Source: Bremia lactucae
Taxonomy: Eukaryota > Oomycota > Peronosporomycetes > Peronosporales > Peronosporaceae
DNA: 35,646 nucleotides
Direction: 5' to 3'
Assembly (NCBI RefSeq): GCF_004359215.1
Contig: NW_027152029.1
Location: forward strand, 1,080,246-1,115,891
A program made the translations under genes and the position numbers. Shown piece after piece: positions 29,220 through 35,646 of this stretch; position 1 is the first letter of the stretch, and the number at the start of each line of letters is the position of its first letter. Below the pieces are notes generated by a model, which saw only the letters and a program-made list of their open reading frames with translations, ran no database searches and was not told where the DNA came from.

Positions 29220-29736
29220 CAGTAAGTCTGGACTTCATTTTTGGCATGCCGCCCGATCATAAGGGTCGGACAGGGCTAATCGTCTTTGTAGACAGACTGA
29301 GTAAGATGGTGCATTAAGCACCATGTCAGAAATTGATCACAGGCAAGGAGGCAGCTCTCTTGTTCCTGAATCATGTTTCCGACTACACGGGATCCACGTT
29401 TTACGTCTGTTTTTTGGCGACATGTGTTCGAGCTGCTAGGTAGCAAGCTCCACATGTCGACCGCAGATCATCCCCAGACCGATGGCCAAACAGAACGTGC
29501 CAATCGGGTCGTGGCGGATGTCTTACGCACTATAGCAACTCCCAAAGAATGGAGCAAGCAATTGCCCTTTGTGGAGTTTGCTATAAATAACAGTGTCCAC
29601 GCCAGTACGGGTGATACACCGTTTTATATTAACGGACTGCGCCATCCTCGGACGCCAGTCTCGTTTGTGCGCAGCCCGAGTCTTAGGAAGGGGGGCCCTC
29701 ACTATGCTCGGCGCGAAAGAGGGACATAGTTTCGTC
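29220..29736 (+). pseudogene. E3b integrase core with deletion
   Basis: It begins 'SLDFIFGMPPDHKGRTGLIV' and 'FVDRLSKMVH' followed by a TAA. Compared with E3, 28 bases are missing near 29389, between two GAT triplets, which removes the PESMVSD segment with the second catalytic Asp and shifts the frame. After that 29373-29729 gives 'RDPRFTSVFWRHVFELL', 'DHPQTDGQTERANRVVADVL' (catalytic Glu) and 'EFAINNSVHASTGDTPFYIN'. Confidence 0.9.
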
Positions 29737-30428
29737 AATATGACGATGACCTATGAGAATATCATCTAAATGACTGAAACTTGCCCTAGTGACGCTGCAA
29801 GTTTAGCAGTCTAGCAGTAGTCAATAAAACTACGTCTTATGACCAACCTCTCGGCGGTATCATAGGCGAGTGGTGACGCCGACTGTGAGTCGAGCGTCGT
29901 TCGGGTGAGGAGGACGGTGAAGGCGAAATGCTATCGGACCGATTCCTCCCTCCACGAACAGGACTTGGAGAGCGAGGGACATCACGCGAGTAACGCGGAT
30001 CCCTCAGCATTTTCCTTTCAAAATGGTCCAAGCGAGTCTTCAGGCGTTCATAACCCTGACGAGCCTTCGCTCGGACATTACAAAGATCCGAGGTCAGTCG
30101 CGAGACTTGACCCTCGAGATCTGCAATACGTCGTTCAGCAGCGCTTAACGTCTGCGACTGAACTGACGAAGGTAAGACAGCGGCGGTTAGGTGGGCGAGA
30201 TCGCCACTCCTATCGAACGACGCCTGCACGGATTATTGCGGGTGGGAATCAACGCTTCTTGTTGGAAGGTTGCTTGCCCACCGCTCTGAGAGGCATCAGA
30301 TCCTCGTCCAATAAAAAGACTACCCGAAGAGTTTCGACTCTTGGGAACCGATCGATACCCTACGTATTAATGTGCCTGGCTTGGTGGCTGCCTATGAAAA
30401 GGAGCACCAAGTGAGGCCTCTTCGCTAG
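29737..30428 (+). pseudogene. E3b pol tail and chromodomain, internal deletion
   Basis: At about 29873 the sequence jumps from the counterpart of E3 24355 to that of 24752, deleting about 390 bp with the whole integrase C-terminal barrel. The polar tail and the chromodomain remain: 'SFDSWEPIDTLRINVPGLVA' and AAYEKEHQVRPLR, ending in a TAG at 30426-30428. A minus-strand opening at 29837-30229 spans the deletion; its coiled-coil look ('AERRIADLEGQVSRLTSDL') is noted among the rejected items. Confidence 0.7.
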
Positions 30429-31491
30429 TTTTAAATGGACTAGCAGAAGCAGCCTTGTGAGAAGAAACAGGGGGTATCGTACCGCCCATGATTTCTTTCA
30501 CACGCAAGCGGGCGAAAATAATTCGTTGCGACCGCTATTTCATCGCATCGGAATGCGGATAAATCCGGCGCAAGATTTCCGCCTCGTAGTGGTCGGGCGT
30601 TTCATTTGAACGCAACACGACCGGGATCGGGAAAATACGCCCAAGCGATTTTCCCTGAGCCCTCCATTATTCGAAGACGTCATAAAAAATATGTGCGTCT
30701 AGAAAAGCGCGCTTTAGGAGCGACGCTCTTGGCCCGTTTAAACGAATCCATTCAAATGGAGGGGGCATCAGTGATATGCCACCCGTCACATAGCCACGTT
30801 CAAAACGACTGGCTTGTGACACCGACTGAGCACGTTCACGAGTCGTCGGCATAGCTTTATGCTCAGAATCCTTTATGTCAGAAACATTATGGATAATGGT
30901 CATAAGGCGCTGTGGTTTTACCCAGCAAAGAAGCGGCTGCGTCTTTATGGGCAGCGCTCGCATTAACCGTCGCTACGCTATCCTGCGCAGACGACGAGAC
31001 AGCATTCGTAAATGTTGCTGTCTCCATCTTGTGAGCCATGAGAGAAGTTTGGATGGGCAATAATGCGCCATCATCCTTCATCATGAGCTCGCTGTCCGCA
31101 TCACTACTATGAGGTGACAGCAACGGTGTCGACTCATTGTAGTCGACAATGAGCGACGTATCAACATCCTCACTGTTAAAGTGGGATGGATCCCAAAGCC
31201 CTGTTAATGCGACAGCAGCAGTAGCTGTCGGCGTTTCGACTTAGGCATTTGACGCGGCCGGCGAATTACAGCGGTGCGTGCGCTTAGTGTGAGGTTGAGT
31301 GGGCGTCTTCGCAGACGACCCACCAACGTGGCCCCTTTTAGGTGGTATCTTTGGCGCCGTGTATGCGAACACACGTGCGCTAGAGTGATTAAGTGAACTA
31401 TCGGCGCGTAAAGCTGCTCGCAGTTCCTCGCTCCTCTTTGACGAATTTAAAATGTAAATTCGTTCTAGAAGGGGGAATGGTGAAACGGGTT
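30370..31491 (-). pseudogene. E3b antisense ORF between pol and 3' LTR
   Basis: From about 31488 down to 30890 one minus-strand frame has a single TAA (about 31240) in roughly 200 codons. It reads 'ALRADSSLNHSSARVFAYTA', 'ALTGLWDPSHFNSEDVDTSL', 'VDYNESTPLLSPHSSDADSE' and 'MMKDDGALLPIQTSLMAHKM' (ATGs at 31084 and 31081). A frameshift near 30910 leads to 'RASLLKRAFLDAHIFYDVFE', one stop, and 'RLRVKEIMGGTIPPVSSHKA'. It matches the E3 antisense frame from MMKDDG onward. Chance would give about nine stops in 200 codons. The upstream 400 bp contain no Met, so the start is unknown. It begins next to the polypurine tract and converges on pol. Confidence 0.6.
31468..31480 (+). promoter_or_regulatory. 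Polypurine tract of E3b
   Basis: AGAAGGGGGAATGG lies directly before the LTR start TGAAACGGG at 31481, as expected for a 3' LTR of a + strand element. Confidence 0.65.
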
Positions 31492-31978
31492 AACGCTACC
31501 TCAATGTTACACAATCCCCGTTAAGTACACCAAGTGTACTTAAGGGGATGGTCAATTGCTAAATCATAGTAATTAGACCGACCACTCGTGTGTGGTAGGG
31601 ACGACGGCTAGAGTTATCCGTGATGACGGCTAGCGCCATCCGTTACGCGAGGTATCTAGAAAGATACGCTCGCAATACATATTAGTGTTATCTACAGAGA
31701 TGACATTTTTGATTGGTAAAAATAGGTATTCGTATTTAATGCAATTAAATATAAATCAGTCCGAAAATTACTTCCTACATGGTAAGTGCGCACGAGGAGC
31801 CGGAATACTGCTCCCGTGACGAAACTTTACTAGAGTACTTAGTGCGTTAGGTGAGTTCGCTAAGGCGCCCACCACAACTACCACACTGCACGCAAGAGAA
31901 GACGGTCTACCGCTTCCTCGCTGTGCTAGGGTGTGTGTCTTAGTAGAGCGTAGCCGCATTAAGACGTGCCCGCCCACA
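31481..31978 (+). mobile_element. E3b 3' LTR
   Basis: It runs from TGAAACGGG to CGCCCACA. It carries the TGTTACACAATCCCC block, the hairpin 31521-31530/31534-31543 (loop CAA) and the CTTCCTCGCTGTGCT block of the E3 LTRs, with small deletions (for example, the GTGTATGTGATGTCCCTGAG block is missing). Confidence 0.8.
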
Positions 31979-32058
31979 GATCTTGTGAGTTAAAAATGTA
32001 TATTTTGGCATGTCATGGACCTTTAACAAGTGTGAGTTTGCTTTGTTGTATGCTGCAA

Positions 32059-32375
32059 TGTAACAGGGCACCTTCACTAGTACTGGTAAGTATTAGTTAA
32101 CCTAACACTAATTACAGTGTAGGTAAGGTGCCTCGAAATTTCACGTACACAAGAGTACAGAGGAAGGTTTCTAGATAGTTAGGGTCTTTAGCTACTAAAA
32201 TGTAATTTAATGGATTTAGAATTATGGAATCTTAAAACTGTATTAATATAATTAATTACCTTCGTAACGCTCCTTGCGCACCGCACAATCGTTTCTTGAA
32301 ACGATTGGCGGGGTTGATTTAGACTTAAATCAACCAATCAAATAAGCTAATGTCTTATTGCATCAATGTTATGAA
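32059..32375 (-). mobile_element. M2 3' LTR (minus orientation)
   Basis: TGTAACAGGGCACC at 32059 and the following blocks match the M1 LTR in the same orientation, up to AAGCTAATGTCTTATT near 32360. Because M2 pol lies to the right on the minus strand, this is its 3' LTR, with its outer end at 32059. The 80 bp between it and the E3b LTR are unassigned. The inner boundary near 32370 is uncertain. Confidence 0.65.
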
Positions 32376-32386
32376 ATTTGGTATGA

Positions 32387-32584
32387 TTGGAACTTGGGGT
32401 CTTTAGTGGGGAGTCATCATTAGGTGACTCCGTGGGTGATGACCACTCTGATGACGTTAGTATGCGTCATCTGGAACTAAGTGATCGCGTAAGGAAGAGT
32501 GCTGCTGCTGGTGCTAGTTTGCATCACCAGGAAAGGAGTAATTCTAGGGATCGCTTCAAGGGCGCGAAGTTAACGTTAACATGA
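32387..32584 (+). pseudogene. Possible antisense ORF of M2
   Basis: M2 runs on the minus strand, so this + strand opening is antisense to it, just inside its 3' LTR. It reads 'FSGESSLGDSVGDDHSDDVS' and 'RVRKSAAAGASLHHQERSNS', acidic and Ser-rich, and stops at 32582-32584. There is no ATG near the start; the first in-frame Met is in 'SMRHLEL'. Hairpins at 32410-32416/32425-32431 and 32450-32456/32465-32471 overlap it. Its position matches the antisense frames of A1 and E3, but sequence similarity is only compositional. Confidence 0.3.
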
Positions 32585-33660
32585 GCTAACAAGATAGGGA
32601 CCGCAATACGTTGCGGTTCGCTCCTAAAAAGAGGCCTTGCTTACCCTCTCAGAGAAACCTCATTCGTTGGTATGACCAACAATCAAAATTCACGAGGTAA
32701 TCCATGGAGTCATAATATCGTGTCAATAAAGACACGAGCACAGCTTTGGTTGTGATCGACTCCGGGACGGCAGCAAGATGTACCATCTTGCTAAAACGGT
32801 CAACGAAACCAGGAATACCATTATTCTTGTGGGTGTCTTCGGGAATCCGAAGACGAAGTCAATAGATACGGACTGCCAACACTCTGCCGGAACAGGCAGA
32901 GGTTGTAACGGAGCACGGGATGAAGCACTGGGCTTTACCTGTTGACAAACTTTGCAAGCACGTATGTACTTGTGGACGAACTCATACTGGCGTGGCCAGT
33001 AGAAGTCGCGACTTATCGTGAGATAAGTCTTCTCACGTCCATGACGACCACTTATTGGTGCATTGTGGTACTCACACATGATGCGTAATCGCAAAGTATT
33101 ATGCCAGCAACGGCTGTATAATACAATAAACCATTGCGTGTTGTATATCGATCTGTTGCGGATCGATACAATTTCGACAGGCCTTTTAAGGATTGTTGGG
33201 ATGGTTTTCTACGGTAATCTATCAACCCTTTAAGAGCCTTGTCTTCTTGATAGGCTCTTCTGTCGTCGTCGAGTAATGTTGACGACGGAACACTGATTGT
33301 TGCAACAGTGGCCTTATGCTTACTGTTGATTTGCGCAGCCAACTCAAATTTGGGCCGGCGCAAAAGGGCATCAGAGACTACGTTAAGTCGTCGTGGTTTA
33401 TACTCCACGGAGAAATTATACTCCGCGAAGAAAGACAACCATCTCGCCATTCTTTGCGAGAGGTGTGGACTTTTTACGGCCGTGGGTAAAGACGCATGGT
33501 CCGTATATACAATGTATGTATGGTCTATCTCTTGGGAAATAGACCCTAAACTTAGCCAGTGCGTATTTCATGGCAAGGAGTTCCTTGTCGTGCTTTGGAT
33601 AGTGGCGTTCAGATGGTGAAGCTGACGCAGTTATTAACAGACGACGCGCTCTGCGCCGTC
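32410..33660. repeat. Inverted-repeat array in M2
   Basis: The clearest stem is 32772-32780/32784-32792 (9 bp perfect, loop 3). Others I noted are a GTATATCGATC/GATCGATAC pair near 33140-33170, GGTCTAT/ATAGACC near 33520-33545, and CGTCGTC/GACGACG near 33265-33290. Confidence 0.65.
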
Positions 33661-33728
33661 TGAGTCATATTGCATTAACGCACATCCGATTGCAAAACTG
33701 CTGGCGTCACAGACCATATGAAAGGTCG
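32696..33728 (-). pseudogene. M2 RNase H and integrase fragment
   Basis: On the minus strand 33728-33680 reads 'FHMVCDASSFAIGCALMQYD', the start of RNase H. After stops, 33450-33052 gives 'MARWLSFFAEYNFSVEYKP' and 'LNVVSDALLRRPKFEL', where the last Asp motif ADALSR has become SDALLR. Next, 33094-32723 gives 'CEYHNAPISGRHGREKTYLT' and 'YIRACKVCQQVKP', the His-His-Cys-Cys finger, and 'SVSIDFVFGFPKT' with the first core Asp. A shifted frame continues to an LHGLPREF segment near 32696 and then stops, so most of the core and the C-terminus are deleted. The 5' part is separated by the A2 insertion at 33729. Confidence 0.8.
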
Positions 33729-34164
33729 TGTAACGGGGTGTATCGTTACATGAAATTAACACAAAGGTTGTTAATTAATAGATTATTTTAAAGGTAGATG
33801 ATATTTGGAGAATACTACTTTACCTAGTAATATTCGGAAAGCTTATCCATTGGTAGATATAGACCATTCTATCTACTTGCTCCGCGGTCCAGGCAGCGCT
33901 GGACGCGCGCAAAGAGAGAGACAGATAAGACTTTATTACATGTTTTGTATTAGTTTATAAATAAGTTAGTATTAAGTAGATAGACAAGAAGTACTTAGTT
34001 ATATTAGTACAGTTTTGAGTAACCGTCTTTAAAGCATAGGTTTGAAAGAGAGTCTTTCTCTGGACGTACTAGTGTACGTGAAGTGACGTGAGGCACCACT
34101 TGCACTGAAGCAGTACAAAGTGGGCTTGTACTTAATCAGTACGAGTCGGCAGTGCCCCGTTACA
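33729..34164 (+). mobile_element. A2 5' LTR
   Basis: This 436-bp sequence from TGTAACGGGG to CCCCGTTACA is the full-length relative of the A1 3' LTR. It is followed by a primer site and gag, so it is a 5' LTR. Its left flank is M2 RNase H, so A2 inserted into M2. The flanking bases before it are AGGTCG; a target duplication would have to be sought beyond the window. Confidence 0.85.
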
Positions 34165-34166
34165 CC

Positions 34167-34255
34167 TGGTAGCACTTTGTAGTCCGACCACAGTTCCGTC
34201 ATCTAACATGGACATGTTAGATAATAATGGAAATACGCATCACGTTTCGCGTGAT
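34167..34255 (+). promoter_or_regulatory. A2 primer-binding site and hairpin leader
   Basis: TGGTAGCACTTTGTAGTCC starts two bases after the LTR and resembles the M1 site. Two perfect hairpins follow: 34201-34209/34214-34222 (9 bp, loop GGAC, also in M1) and 34239-34244/34250-34255 (6 bp). Untranslated hairpins near the primer site often serve dimerisation or packaging in retroelements; that role is inferred. Confidence 0.6.
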
Positions 34256-35605
34256 AGCTATTCCTTTGTAAGTGACATAGAAAGGAGTTCGGTCGAACGA
34301 ATGAGTTCAACCTTAGGGAATGATACCATCTTAGCCATGCTTTTCGGTTCGGACAGGGATGTTCATACAACAAGAACTTGACCAGGCGAGGGAAAAGGTA
34401 GCCTGCTTAATCAGCAAGGCCCTTAACAGGCAGAACTGTTGAGGTTACATCAGGTATAGACCCCTGTACCTGGGATGACGCACAGGCGTCGTCCCGAAAC
34501 CTTAAAAATAGATATCTGTAAGTATAGGGGCTCTTAAGATGGTTTGTTGAGTTGGACGGTGCCATAAGGGCTCGGCCTATCGTCGACGAGCAAATGCAAG
34601 TCGCATTCGCCTAGTCAAATTTGGCGGGTCGTGCCAAAGCTCGGGCACTATGCCTTAAGTTGCGCGACCCATCTGTCTTTGGGTCGCTAGAGCTTTAAAA
34701 GCCCGGCTCAAACAGATGTTCAAACCGCAAAGGGCTGAGTACAGAGCTCGATAAGAGCTTCTGAAACCCAAACAAGGCAAGCATGATGTTCACGCATATG
34801 CCCAGCACATACGACTCTTAGCAAGTCGTATCACAAACAACCCAGTTCATGAACACACGTTAATTACGGTGTTCATGCAAGGGTCTTACGGATGGTCCCA
34901 TAAAAGACCGACCTGTTCCGCTTGGAGCTGAATACGCTTGAAGAGGCAATATCCGTTGCGGAACAGGAGGACTTTAGCTTGAGACAGGCTCAAGCTAGTT
35001 CGTCATCCTATCGTCCTCCAAGACGACACGAAGTGGGAAGTCCAGAACTTATGGACCTCTCTTATGTCGAAAGCGAGAAACATCGCTTTGCTTTTCGAAC
35101 AACAAGCGATTGCAGAAATGCAATTGCTGTTAAAAATTAAGCCACTACGCTCATAGGTGTAGTTCTCCACGCCTAGTACCAACAGGTACTGAACGTAATT
35201 ATGGATGCCAAAAAGGGCAACGGTCGCGGGTCCGACGTTGTTGCGAAATCGCAACAGCGAGACGGACCGCCAAAAAACGGACACCTTGTGATGAGGTAGC
35301 CCTCATCACCTCGAAATTAAAAAAAATTGTCATTCAGCCCTAGTGGACTGCGGAATGTCGAATAACTTTATTTGTCGCCAGTCGCTAGAGGGTCGTAGGC
35401 CCAAATATGTTGGGCGCGACATCCCTCTAACGAGGATGACGGTGCGTCTAGCGACAGGCGCATCGATAACAGTAATGAAATGCGTAGTGAAATTTCACTA
35501 CACGTTACAAGATTTACGGTACGATGATGATTTCATCGTACTGGATTTGGATGACAAGTTTGATATCATCCTAGGTTTACCTTGGCTCAGAAAATACGAG
35601 CCAAG
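34200..35605. repeat. Densest inverted-repeat array, in A2 gag-protease
   Basis: Perfect stems of 8-10 bp are 34201-34209/34214-34222, 34912-34921/34958-34967, 34976-34983/34989-34996, 35288-35296/35301-35309, the 18-bp palindrome 35484-35501, 35519-35527/35533-35541 and 35581-35588/35598-35605. There are also 34472-34481/34486-34495 (10 bp, one G-T), 34809-34815/34825-34831 and 35239-35245/35250-35256 (7 bp), and many 6-bp stems. Confidence 0.85.
34283..35310 (+). pseudogene. A2 gag, start codon lost
   Basis: Aligned with M1, the gag start ATGGAG is AAGGAG here (34283-34288), so the initiator is lost. In several frames the product is recognisable: LKIDICKYRG near 34503-34530, 'GRAKARALCLKLRDPSVFGS' near 34625-34690, KQGKHDVHAYAQHIRLLASR, and from 34922 'LNTLEEAISVAEQEDFSLRQ' with a Ser/Arg-rich tail and MDLSYVESEKHRF. 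The nucleocapsid knuckle near 35200 is degenerate. Stops are frequent. Confidence 0.75.
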
Positions 35606-35646
35606 AATCAGATGGCAGCATCAATCCGTAAAGATGCCTGCCACTT
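35311..35646 (+). pseudogene. A2 protease, open to the window edge
   Basis: An uninterrupted frame reads 'CHSALVDCGMSNNFICRQSL' (catalytic Asp at 35346-35348), 'DIPLTRMTVRLATGASITVM' and 'LDDKFDIILGLPWLRKYEP', then runs off the right edge. It is a retropepsin with DCG in place of DSG/DTG, as in M1, and a normal ILG loop. This best-preserved protease of the window suggests that the A family was active more recently than E1. The catalytic Asp is retained. Confidence 0.85.

Noticed and set aside
29837..30229. Minus-strand 130-codon frame with coiled-coil look ('AERRIADLEGQVSRLTSDL') and Ser/Arg-rich end
   Set aside because: The plus strand over the same bases is the pol tail leading into the chromodomain, and the frame runs across the 390-bp deletion. 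In E3 the same minus frame is broken. It may still be the end of the antisense gene, but I could not support this.
1..35646. CRISPR array, tRNA or rRNA genes
   Set aside because: No regularly spaced repeats, cloverleaf with conserved loops, or rRNA-like blocks were seen.

Overview
The window looks like repeat-rich genomic DNA of an oomycete, probably a Phytophthora or downy mildew relative. I infer this from the wording of the Ty3/Gypsy gag, integrase and chromodomain segments, and from a Mutator-like plus OTU protease remnant of a kind I associate with oomycetes; I ran no search. I see no intact host gene, tRNA, rRNA or CRISPR array. Almost everything recognisable is dead or dying LTR retrotransposon, nested and rearranged.

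Layout. 1-2656: an inverted reverse transcriptase scrap joined to a + strand gag, protease, linker and RT fragment. 2657-5164: a minus-strand Gypsy element (M1) with its 5' LTR, inserted into the 3' end of a + strand element (A1), whose 3' LTR is 5693-6128. 6130-6960: a Mutator-like/OTU remnant. 8560-11045: decayed pol of another Gypsy lineage (E1). 11585-12020: an old LTR-like sequence. 14145-26527: element E3 (LTR, gag, RT, RNase H, integrase, chromodomain, an antisense ORF, LTR). 28436-31978: a 5'-truncated sister copy (E3b). 32059-33728: a minus-strand 3' half-element (M2), interrupted by a + strand element (A2) whose LTR, gag and protease run off the right edge.

The map is distorted by a probable assembly error. 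Bases 9802-15193 and 15195-20586 look like the same 5392-bp sequence, separated by one N at 15194. They are most simply two unmerged contig ends, so the second copies of E1 pol, the LTR-like sequence and the E3 5' LTR and gag start are probably not real.

Two signals deserve attention. First, retroelement sequence, coding parts included, is packed with short near-perfect inverted repeats (8-10 bp stems, loops of 0-10 nt, and up to a 21-bp stem), far above a rough chance estimate. Where two diverged copies can be compared, stems are kept through paired base changes or with changed loops. Second, E3, E3b, A1 and perhaps M2 have an open or conserved reading frame on the antisense strand between pol and the 3' LTR, and in E3 it is convergent with the end of pol. 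Antisense ORFs at this position are known from some plant Gypsy lineages; I know of no description in oomycetes.
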